This document shows, piece after piece, positions 47,563-55,143 of a DNA stretch of 64,000 nt (its first letter is position 1; the number at the start of each line of letters is the position of its first letter). The translations under genes were made by a program, and so were the position numbers. Source of the DNA: Luteibacter yeojuensis (GTDB lineage Bacteria > Pseudomonadota > Gammaproteobacteria > Xanthomonadales > Rhodanobacteraceae); contig NZ_JAAQTL010000002.1 of NCBI RefSeq assembly GCF_011742875.1, positions 372,001 to 436,000 of the forward strand, written 5' to 3'. The notes under the pieces were generated by a model, which saw only the letters and a list, made by a program, of their open reading frames with translations, searched no databases and was not told the DNA's origin.

Positions 47563-48974
47563 GTCGTCTAGTCGTCATATCGAACCGCGTCGCGCTGCCG
47601 AAGCAGACGCAAACGGGCGGACTGGCGTCCGCGATGAACGCGGCGCTGCAGGAAAGGGGCGGGCTTTGGTTCGGGTGGAGCGGCAACATCGCCGCGGAGA
47701 CCGGCAAGGAGTTGCACGAGGTCCAGGACGGAAACATCAGCTACGCCACCATCGACATGTCCAAGGCGGACCATGACGATTATTACAGTGGTTTCGCCAA
47801 TCGCGCGCTGTGGCCGCTCTTCCACTATCGCGGCGACCTCGTGGACTACCGTCGCGACCACCTGGAAGGTTACCTGCGGGTCAACCGCATCTTCGCGAAA
47901 CGGGTGGCGAAGCTGCTGCGCAAGGACGACATCGTCTGGGTCCACGACTACCACCTGATTCCCCTCGCCGCGATGCTGCGCCAGCTGGGCGTGGAGAACC
48001 GCATCGGCTTCTTCCTGCACACGCCGCTTCCCGCGGCGGGCCTGCTGATCACGCTGCCGCGCCACCGCGAGATCCTGGAACCCCTGGCTTCGTACGATCT
48101 CGTGGGCGTGCACACGCAGCGCGACCTGCGTGCGCTGGAAGACTATTTCCTGCACGAACTGGGCGCCGCGATGCGCACGGGCGGCCGCATCCGCGCGGCG
48201 AACGGCCGCATCTTCCGCGCCGGCGTCTTCCCGATCAGCATCGACACCGCCGAGGCGGTGGAGCTGGCCCATCGTGCCGAGGACAGCGGCGCCGTGGAGA
48301 AGCTGAAGGCCTCCATCGACGACCGCGCGTTGATCATCGGCGTGGACCGGCTCGACTACTCCAAAGGCCTGCCCGAGCGCTTCGAAGGTTTCGCCCGCCT
48401 GCTGCGCGACCATAAGGAGATGCGCGGCCGCGTATCCCTGCTGCAGATCGCGCCACCCTCGCGTTCGGACGTACCGGAATACCGCTCGCTGCGCCGCGAA
48501 CTCGAACGCAGCGCGGGCCATATCAACGGGCAATACGCGGAACCCGACTGGGTGCCGATCCGCTACGTGAACAAGTCTTTCGCGCACAAGGTGCTGGCGG
48601 GGTACTTCCGGGTGTCGAAGGTGGGCCTGGTCACGCCGCTGCGTGACGGCATGAACCTCGTGGCGAAGGAATACGTGGCCTGCCAGGACCCGCAGGATCC
48701 CGGCGTCCTGGTGCTCTCGCGCTTCGCCGGCGCGGCGCAGGAGCTCGACGCCGCGCTGCTGGTGAATCCGTCGGACCTGGACGAGGTATCGGAAGCGCTG
48801 AAGCGCGCGCTCGAGATGCCCCTGAAGGAACGGCGCATGCGCTGGCAGTCGATGATGGATGTGCTCGAACGCAACGACATCACGACCTGGCGGAACGCGT
48901 TCCTGCAGGCACTGACGGAGCCGCCGAAGGTGAAACCGGAGATCTACATTCCGTCGCCGATGACGGTCTCCTGA
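47559..48974 (+). CDS. otsA: Trehalose-6-phosphate synthase
   Basis: 471 residues, GT20 glycosyltransferase joining UDP-glucose and glucose-6-phosphate. Motifs are MSRLVVISNRVALPK, VHDYHLIPLAAMLR near residue 128, VDRLDYSKGLPERF near 262 and VTPLRDGMNLVAKEYVA near 357. GGGAG sits 5 nt upstream, and the ATG overlaps otsB (ATGA). The otsBA pair makes the osmo- and desiccation-protectant trehalose. Confidence 0.96.
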   Translation: MSRLVVISNRVALPKQTQTGGLASAMNAALQERGGLWFGWSGNIAAETGKELHEVQDGNISYATIDMSKADHDDYYSGFANRALWPLFHYRGDLVDYRRDHLEGYLRVNRIFAKRVAKLLRKDDIVWVHDYHLIPLAAMLRQLGVENRIGFFLHTPLPAAGLLITLPRHREILEPLASYDLVGVHTQRDLRALEDYFLHELGAAMRTGGRIRAANGRIFRAGVFPISIDTAEAVELAHRAEDSGAVEKLKASIDDRALIIGVDRLDYSKGLPERFEGFARLLRDHKEMRGRVSLLQIAPPSRSDVPEYRSLRRELERSAGHINGQYAEPDWVPIRYVNKSFAHKVLAGYFRVSKVGLVTPLRDGMNLVAKEYVACQDPQDPGVLVLSRFAGAAQELDAALLVNPSDLDEVSEALKRALEMPLKERRMRWQSMMDVLERNDITTWRNAFLQALTEPPKVKPEIYIPSPMTVS

Positions 48975-48991
48975 CCCCGTAGCACGGTCCC

Positions 48992-49070
48992 CGTAGGAGC
49001 CGCTATAGCGGCGAGAAGCCTACGGAGCGATGAAGCGGCGAGGTAAGTCCCCTCGCCGCCGCCTCCCACA
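48992..49070. repeat. BIME-like paired inverted repeat, copy 11 (decayed right arm)
   Basis: Left arm GTAGGAGCCGCTATAGCGGC is intact. The right arm has lost its inner palindrome (CTCGCCGCCGCCTCCCACA). It fills the gap between convergent otsA and pgeF. Confidence 0.8.
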
Positions 49071-49074
49071 GGAA

Positions 49075-49824
49075 TCAGCGCGTCCAGATCAACGAGGCAA
49101 ACCGCCCGCTGGCGGCACCGTCCCGCCGGTACGAATACAACCGTTCGTCGCGGAAGGTATCGAAGCCGCCACCGCTGATCCGCGTTACGCCCGCGGCCGC
49201 GAGCTTCCGGCGGGCCAGCACGTAGAGGTCGCAGTTCCAATGACCCGGCCGGGTCGGGACGAATGCCGCTTCCGCCATCCGGTCGCGCTCGACGAAAGCC
49301 GCACGGACCTCGGCCCCTACCTCGTAGGAGGCGCCACCGATGGCGGGCCCGAGCCATGCGACCAGGGATTCGGGTGGCACGCCCATCCGCGTGACGGTGT
49401 TCCCGAGCACGCCGGCGGCCAGTCCGCGCCAGCCGGCATGGGCCGCAGCGATCGTGGCGCCGTCCGCGCTCGCGAACAGTACCGGCAGGCAGTCCGCGGT
49501 GAGGATCGCCAGCACCTTGCCGGGCCCCCGCGCCACCGCGGCGTCGGCGACCGGCTCCCCGCCGGAAACCGCTACGGAATCCGTCGCGTCGGCCACGTCG
49601 GTGCCATGCACCTGGCGCAGCCACAGCGGTGGCGCCGGCAGGTCCAGGGCGAGGGCCAGCGCGTCGCGGTTCGCCGCCACGGTCGCCGGATCGTCGCCGG
49701 AGCGCGAGCCCAGGTTCAACCGGTCGTAGGGCGGCGCCGAGCGTCCCGGCCCGAGCCGGGTCGACACCGCCGCACCCACGTTCGCCGGGGCATCCCACTC
49801 CGGCACGATCCAGGGACCGGCCAT
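49075..49824 (-). CDS. pgeF: PgeF/YfiH family protein
   Basis: 249 residues of the DUF152 (polyphenol-oxidase-like/purine nucleoside phosphorylase) family. The copper/zinc-type motifs are LRQVHGTDV near residue 70, ILTADCLPVLFA near 107 and AAAHAGWRGLAAGVL near 124. E. coli YfiH was linked to peptidoglycan editing, others to purine nucleoside phosphorolysis. The ATG at 49824 is used, 2 nt after the rluD stop. Confidence 0.9.
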   Translation of the reverse strand: MAGPWIVPEWDAPANVGAAVSTRLGPGRSAPPYDRLNLGSRSGDDPATVAANRDALALALDLPAPPLWLRQVHGTDVADATDSVAVSGGEPVADAAVARGPGKVLAILTADCLPVLFASADGATIAAAHAGWRGLAAGVLGNTVTRMGVPPESLVAWLGPAIGGASYEVGAEVRAAFVERDRMAEAAFVPTRPGHWNCDLYVLARRKLAAAGVTRISGGGFDTFRDERLYSYRRDGAASGRFASLIWTR

Positions 49825-49826
49825 GC

Positions 49827-50801
49827 TCAGTCCTCGATCGGATGCAGGACGGTATCGGCCCGCAGCGCCTCGATCAGGGCCTCCTGGTCGGCCGGCCGCG
49901 GCGAGTCGAATTCGAGGGATTCCCCCGTGACCGGGTGCTCGAAGGCCAGTTTCTCGGCGTGCAGGGCCTGACGGCGGAAGCCGCGCAGGGCGTCGATCAA
50001 GGCCTGGCTGGCCCCTCGCGGAAGGCGCAGCCCGTTGCCATAGAGCTGGTCGCCGACCAGCGGATGGCCGAGATGGGCCATGTGCACGCGGATCTGGTGG
50101 GTGCGACCCGTCTCCAGGTTGCACTGGACGACGCTATGGGCGCGGAAGCGCTCGCGCACCCGGTAGTGCGTGACCGCTTCCTTGCCGCCGTCCTCCACGT
50201 CGCGCACGCCCTGCTTGAGGCGATCATGCTGGTGCCGGCCGATGGGCTGGTCCACGGTGCCGCCCGCCACCATCGTGCCCAGCACCACGGCCTCGTACTG
50301 CCGGTGCACGTCGTGCCGGGCCAGCATGGCCACCAGCGCGGTATGCGCCGCCATGCTCTTCGCCACCACCATCAGGCCGGCAGTGTCCTTGTCCAGACGG
50401 TGCACGATGCCTCCGCGCGGCAGCTCGGCCAGCGCCGGGCTGTGGTGCAGCAGGGCGTTCAGCAGGGTACCCGCCGGATTGCCGGCCCCGGGGTGCACGA
50501 CCAGCCCCACGGGCTTGTCGATCACCATCAGGTCGTCGTCCTCGAAGCGGATGTCCAGCGCGATGTCCTCGGGCTGGGCGTCGACCTCCGCTTCCAGCTC
50601 GGCCTCCAGGACCACCTGCTCGCCACCCCGCACGAGGTGGCGCGGGGCCACCCGGGCGCTGTCCAGCAGCACCTTGCCCTCCTTGATCCAGCCCGTGAGG
50701 CGGGATCGGGAGTAATCGGGGAACATCTCCGCCAGGGACTGGTCGAACCGCCGACCCGCCGCCGCCACCGGCACGGTGGCCTCGTGTCTGACCGTCGTCA
50801 T
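49827..50801 (-). CDS. rluD: 23S rRNA pseudouridine synthase RluD
   Basis: 324 residues. N-terminal S4 RNA-binding domain (DQSLAEMFPDYSRSRLTGWI), catalytic motif GIVHRLDKDTAGLMVVAKS with Asp near residue 137, and the conserved LETGRTHQIRVHMAHLGHP near 231. Full-length RluD type; next to bamD (divergent), as in many gammaproteobacteria. Confidence 0.95.
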   Translation of the reverse strand: MTTVRHEATVPVAAAGRRFDQSLAEMFPDYSRSRLTGWIKEGKVLLDSARVAPRHLVRGGEQVVLEAELEAEVDAQPEDIALDIRFEDDDLMVIDKPVGLVVHPGAGNPAGTLLNALLHHSPALAELPRGGIVHRLDKDTAGLMVVAKSMAAHTALVAMLARHDVHRQYEAVVLGTMVAGGTVDQPIGRHQHDRLKQGVRDVEDGGKEAVTHYRVRERFRAHSVVQCNLETGRTHQIRVHMAHLGHPLVGDQLYGNGLRLPRGASQALIDALRGFRRQALHAEKLAFEHPVTGESLEFDSPRPADQEALIEALRADTVLHPIED

Positions 50802-50870
50802 ACCGCCTCGCCCGGCCCACGGCCGGTTTCGGCTATCATGCCCTTTCGCTCAAGCATCCGAACTCTCTCA

Positions 50871-51698
50871 ATGCGTGCAACCAAGATCACCATCCTGCTC
50901 GTCCTCGCCTTGTCGATGAGCGCCTGCTCGATGTTCCGCAGCAAGAAGGAGACGATCGACACGATGCCGGTCGACCGGCTCTATGCCAATGCCCACGATT
51001 CGCTGGAGCATTCCGACTATGCCGCGGCCGAAAAGGCCTACGAGCGCCTTATCGCGCGCTTCCCGTCGGGGGACATCAACGAACAGTCGCAGATCGAACT
51101 GGCTTACGCGCAGTACAAAGACAACAAGCCGGACGACGCGTACTCGACGATCAACCGCTTCATCAAGACGTTTCCGACCCACAAGCATGCCGATTATGCC
51201 TATTACCTGCGTGGTCTGATCAATTTCGACCGCACGGGGGGCTTCATCGAGCGCTACCTGTCGCGCGGCAACAGCGCCTCGACCCGCCGCGACCAGGGCT
51301 TCAACCTCACGGCGTTCGACGATTTCAGCCAGCTGACCCGCCGCTACCCGAACAGCGCGTACGCCACGGACGCCCGCCAGCGCATGATCTTCCTGCGCAA
51401 CCAGCTGGCCCAGTTCGAGATCAACGTGGCCGAGTACTACCTGCGCACGAAGTCGTACATCGCCTCGGCCGACCGTGCCCAGTACGTGATCGAGCACTAC
51501 CAGCAGTCGCCGCAGACCGCCGACGCGCTGGCCATCCTCACCCGCAGCTACATCGCGCTCGACCGCCAGCCGCTCGCCGACCAGACCCGCAAGGTGCTGG
51601 CCCTGAACTACCCGGACCACCCGTACCTGACCGACCCGAACTGGCCGCACCATCCGTCCATTTGGCGTAAGGCCATCCCGTTCTCGGGACATCACTAA
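50871..51698 (+). CDS. bamD: Outer-membrane assembly lipoprotein BamD
   Basis: 275 residues. Lipobox LALSMSAC gives an acylated cysteine near residue 19. The mature part carries five TPRs, e.g. LYANAHDSLEHSDYAAAEKA and YARGLINFDRTGG-like stretches. BamD is the essential partner of BamA in beta-barrel insertion. ATG 50871 is preferred; an in-frame ATG at 50838 would lengthen the signal. Divergent from rluD. Confidence 0.95.
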   Translation: MRATKITILLVLALSMSACSMFRSKKETIDTMPVDRLYANAHDSLEHSDYAAAEKAYERLIARFPSGDINEQSQIELAYAQYKDNKPDDAYSTINRFIKTFPTHKHADYAYYLRGLINFDRTGGFIERYLSRGNSASTRRDQGFNLTAFDDFSQLTRRYPNSAYATDARQRMIFLRNQLAQFEINVAEYYLRTKSYIASADRAQYVIEHYQQSPQTADALAILTRSYIALDRQPLADQTRKVLALNYPDHPYLTDPNWPHHPSIWRKAIPFSGHH

Positions 51699-51723
51699 TT
51701 GTCTTAATGGCCTTCGGGGAAAG

Positions 51724-53340
51724 TTAGCGCCAGCCCGACGTGATCGGATACCGCCGTTCGCGTCCGAAGGCCTTCGTGGTGACGCGCGGCCCCGGTGCCG
51801 CCTGCCGGCGCTTGAACTCGTTGACGTAGACCATGCGGATCACACGGCGCACGGTGGCGTCGTCATGGCCCGCGGCGACGATGTCATCCGCGGAAGCCTC
51901 GCCTTCGATGAACAGCTCGAGGATCGCGTCGAGGTCGTCGTACGGCGGCAGGGAATCCTGGTCGGTCTGCTCGTGGCGCAGTTCGGCCGAGGGCGGCCGG
52001 TCGATGACGGCCATGGGAATCGCGCCGTCGATCGCGGCACGCCAGCGCGACAGCGCATACACCGTGGTCTTGTAGACGTCCTTCAAGGGGGCATAGGCGC
52101 CGCACATGTCGCCGTAGAGCGTGGCGTAGCCCACGGCCATCTCGCTCTTGTTGCCGGTGGAGAGCAGCAGCTTGCCGGTCTTGTTCGACATCGCCATCAA
52201 CAGCACGCCGCGCGTGCGCGATTGCAGGTTCTCCTCGGTGATGTCCGGCTGGCGACCGGCGAACACCGGCGACAGCGCACCCGTGAAGGCGTCGTAGATG
52301 CCCCCGATCGGCAGCACGTGGTATTCGACGCCAAGGTGCTCCGCCTGCGCCTTGGCCTCGCGCAGCGACAGCCCGGAGGTGTACTCCGTGGGCATCATCA
52401 CGGCGGTGACCTTGTCCTTCCCCAGCGCATCCACGGCGATGGCGAGGGTGAGCGCGGAATCGATGCCGCCGGACAACCCGAGCAGCACGCCGGAGAATCC
52501 GTTCTTGCCGATGTAGTCGCGCACGCCGCGCACGAGGCCCGCATACATGATCGCCTCCGGCGAACGCGTATCCGGCGCCGGCCAGTCGATGGCCGACAGC
52601 CGCTTCGTGGCGCTGTCGTATTCCACCGCGAGCAGCATTTCCTCGAACGAGGGTGCGCGGGCCGCGACCTCGCCGTCCGCCTGCACGAGCAGCGAATGGC
52701 CGTCGAACAGCAGGTCGTCCTGGCCACCGACGAGGTTCACGTAGGCGACGGGCACGCCGTTCTCCGTGGCGCGGCGACGCAGCAGTTCTTCGCGCGTGGC
52801 GGCCTGGCGGCGGTCGTAGGGCGAGGCGTTGATCACCAGGAGCAACTCGGCGCCCGCCTCCGCGGCATGCGCCGCCGGCTCGGCTTCCCAGATGTCCTCG
52901 CAGATAAGCATGCCGACGCGCACGCCCTCGATCGTGAAGACGCGCGTGGCCTCGCCATGCTGGAAATAGCGTTTCTCGTCGAACACCGTGTAATTGGGCA
53001 GCGCCTGCTTGTGGTATGTCCATTCCGCCCTGCCCTCGCGGATGAGCGTGGCGGCGTTGAACACCTCCCCCCGCGTGTCCGGATGGCCCACGACCGCCGA
53101 AATGCCCTCGATCCGCGGCGCCAGCGCCGCCAGTTCCTTCGCGCAGGCCTCGAGGAAGCTCGGGCGCTGCAGGAGATCCTCGGGCGGATACCCCGAAAGG
53201 GTGAGTTCGGGAAAGGCGATCATCGAGGCACCCAGGCGATCGCGCGCTTCCTCGGCCAGGGCCTGCACGCGCCGGGCATTGGCGGCGGCGGCACCCACGG
53301 GGAAGTCGAACTGGGCCAGGGCGAAACGGAACGTGGACAT
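51724..53340 (-). CDS. nadE: Glutamine-dependent NAD+ synthetase
   Basis: 538 residues, two-domain enzyme. The N-terminal nitrilase-type glutaminase has catalytic Glu in IAFPELTLSGYPPED near residue 45, Lys in YHKQALPNYTVFDEKRYF and Cys in MLICEDIWE near 148. The C-terminal ATP-pyrophosphatase has LGLSGGIDSALTLAIA near 283. It amidates nicotinic acid adenine dinucleotide to NAD+ using glutamine. Convergent with bamD (25 nt). Confidence 0.95.
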   Translation of the reverse strand: MSTFRFALAQFDFPVGAAAANARRVQALAEEARDRLGASMIAFPELTLSGYPPEDLLQRPSFLEACAKELAALAPRIEGISAVVGHPDTRGEVFNAATLIREGRAEWTYHKQALPNYTVFDEKRYFQHGEATRVFTIEGVRVGMLICEDIWEAEPAAHAAEAGAELLLVINASPYDRRQAATREELLRRRATENGVPVAYVNLVGGQDDLLFDGHSLLVQADGEVAARAPSFEEMLLAVEYDSATKRLSAIDWPAPDTRSPEAIMYAGLVRGVRDYIGKNGFSGVLLGLSGGIDSALTLAIAVDALGKDKVTAVMMPTEYTSGLSLREAKAQAEHLGVEYHVLPIGGIYDAFTGALSPVFAGRQPDITEENLQSRTRGVLLMAMSNKTGKLLLSTGNKSEMAVGYATLYGDMCGAYAPLKDVYKTTVYALSRWRAAIDGAIPMAVIDRPPSAELRHEQTDQDSLPPYDDLDAILELFIEGEASADDIVAAGHDDATVRRVIRMVYVNEFKRRQAAPGPRVTTKAFGRERRYPITSGWR

Positions 53341-53401
53341 GGGGGATCCGTGCGGGCGCGGGGAATCCCCATGATAAGCCATCGACCCACAACAAGCCTT
53401 C

Positions 53402-54439
53402 CTACAGGTACAGGTGGGCGATGGCCAGGGCGGTCTTGTAGGGTTCCGGATCGTTGCGGTTGGTCAGCAGGACCACCGTCAGGCGGCGGTCGGGATAGCG
53501 GACGATCACGTTACGGAAACCGATGGTCTCGCCCGAGTGCCACACGGAGTCGCCGGTGATGCGCCAGCCATAACCGTATTCCACCGTGGGATCGTCCGTG
53601 CGCGTGTGCGGCGTGAACGCGGCCGCCCGGGACGATTCGCTGAGCAACCGGTCGCCGTAGAGCGCCGCGTCCCAGCGCGCCATGTCGTCGATGGACGAAT
53701 AGATGCCGCCGTCGCCGAGCACCGAGCTGGTCATGCTCTGGTCGGTCCGCACCCAATGGCCGCCTTCCTCGCTATAGCCGTAGGCGCGGTTGGGAACGGG
53801 CGGGCCTCCCTTCACGTAGGCCAGCGTATGGGTCATGCCCAATGGCACGAAGATGCGATCGCGCAGGAAATCCTGGAACGACGTGCCTGAAGCCTTCTCG
53901 ACGATGAGCGCCAGCATGGCGTAGCCGCCGTTGCTGTAGCGATACGACGTGCCCGGGGCGAAGTAGAGGTGGTCGGTCTTCGCCATCAGCGCCAGCACGT
54001 CCTTGTCGCGCAAGGGAACGGTCGTATCCGCCGGCATCACGTCCTCGTAATCGACCAGGCCGCCCTGGTGGCTGAGCAACTGGCCGACTGTGATGGCATC
54101 GGCCGCGGGGGGAAGCCCGGGAAGCCACCGACGCGCCCGGTCGTCGAGGGAAACCTTACCGTCCTGCACGAGAAGCAGGATCGCCGCGGCGGTGAACTGC
54201 TTGCTTACGGATGCCAGCCGGTAGTCGGTCTGCGGCGATGCCGGCACGCGCTTTTCGAGGTCGGCAAACCCGTAGCCGCGCCGTACCAGCGGCACGCCGT
54301 CGCGGACCACCAGCAGCGAGGCACCGGGCCCGTGGCCGTCGTAACGCGCCATCAGCGCATCCACCGATGTATCGGGCGACGGCCTGGCGGCACAGGCGGC
54401 CAGCAGGATGCCGGCGGCAAGAAGGACGGCGGGTCGCAT
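53402..54439 (-). CDS. Lipoprotein serine hydrolase (class C beta-lactamase family)
   Basis: 345 residues. Signal with lipobox (LAAGILLAAC). Active-site motifs of the S12/beta-lactamase fold are SVSKQFTAA (SxxK, Ser near residue 77), YSNGGYAML (YxN, near 170) and HSGETIGFRN (HxG, near 303). This family holds DD-peptidases, D-aminopeptidases, esterases and AmpC enzymes. Given the adjoining dipeptidases, a D-amino-acid peptidase role is favoured. It begins 2 nt after the VanX-like gene. Confidence 0.88.
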   Translation of the reverse strand: MRPAVLLAAGILLAACAARPSPDTSVDALMARYDGHGPGASLLVVRDGVPLVRRGYGFADLEKRVPASPQTDYRLASVSKQFTAAAILLLVQDGKVSLDDRARRWLPGLPPAADAITVGQLLSHQGGLVDYEDVMPADTTVPLRDKDVLALMAKTDHLYFAPGTSYRYSNGGYAMLALIVEKASGTSFQDFLRDRIFVPLGMTHTLAYVKGGPPVPNRAYGYSEEGGHWVRTDQSMTSSVLGDGGIYSSIDDMARWDAALYGDRLLSESSRAAAFTPHTRTDDPTVEYGYGWRITGDSVWHSGETIGFRNVIVRYPDRRLTVVLLTNRNDPEPYKTALAIAHLYL

Positions 54440-54441
54440 GC

Positions 54442-55143
54442 TCACTCCACGGGAACGTCGTAGATGGTGTCGGCGGCCGCGGCGGACGGCAGCGAGTAGT
54501 GCCACCATTCCTGCGGGTAATTGACGAACCCCTCTGCCGCCATCGCGCGGAGCAGGCGCTGCCGGTTCGCGCGCTGTGCGGCGTCGATGCCGGGAGACGC
54601 GGTATGCGCGCGCGGATCGAAGAAGTCGAAGTCCGTGCCCATGTCCAGCGGCGTGCAGCGGTCGCCATCGCAATGCATGAGCGTGAGATCGACGGTGGCG
54701 CCGCGACTGTGCCCGGAGACGGGCGCGATGTATTCGCCCAGCAGCTTGTCCTTGTCGAGGTTCGGATAGTGCGCGGCCTTCGTCCGCGTGTCGGACAGAT
54801 CGCCCGCCCAGCGGACGAAGTGCGCCACCGCGCGCGCGGGGCGATAGCAGTCCCAGAGCCGCAGGCGGTAACCCTCCTTGCGCAGTTCGCTCTCCACCCG
54901 CGCCAGCGCCTCGGCGGCGGTCGTGCGGAGGAAACACTTCGGCGCGCGGTAACCGTCGACGACGACGCCGGTGAAGTTGTCGCTGCCCGCGTAATGGATG
55001 GTTTCCGCGATATCCGGCACCAGCGACCGGATATCCGTCAGGCCGGCTTCCGCGGGCGTGCGCGCCGGCGAGACGCGCGGGGGCGCATCCGTCGCGTGGG
55101 CGCTAAGGGCAAGCGCGCACGCGAGTGAAATCCAGGTCTTCAT
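54442..55143 (-). CDS. M15 family D-alanyl-D-alanine dipeptidase (VanX/DdpX-like)
   Basis: 233 residues with a short signal peptide (MKTWISLACALALSAHA), so exported. Zinc motif SGHSRGATVDLTL (SxHxxGxxxD) near residue 149 and the catalytic EWWHYS near 217. The YRPARAVAHFVRW arginine segment matches VanX-type substrate binding. The family hydrolyses D-Ala-D-Ala; E. coli DdpX lets cells use it as a nutrient. Its start lies 41 nt inside the upstream fusion gene in another frame, indicating tight coupling. No vanH or vanA genes are present, so resistance is not implied. Confidence 0.9.
   Translation of the reverse strand: MKTWISLACALALSAHATDAPPRVSPARTPAEAGLTDIRSLVPDIAETIHYAGSDNFTGVVVDGYRAPKCFLRTTAAEALARVESELRKEGYRLRLWDCYRPARAVAHFVRWAGDLSDTRTKAAHYPNLDKDKLLGEYIAPVSGHSRGATVDLTLMHCDGDRCTPLDMGTDFDFFDPRAHTASPGIDAAQRANRQRLLRAMAAEGFVNYPQEWWHYSLPSAAAADTIYDVPVE

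Noticed and set aside
54442..55143. VanX-like gene as vancomycin resistance
   Set aside because: There are no VanH, VanA or VanS/R homologues here, and the exported protein sits among peptide-using enzymes; a nutritional role fits better.
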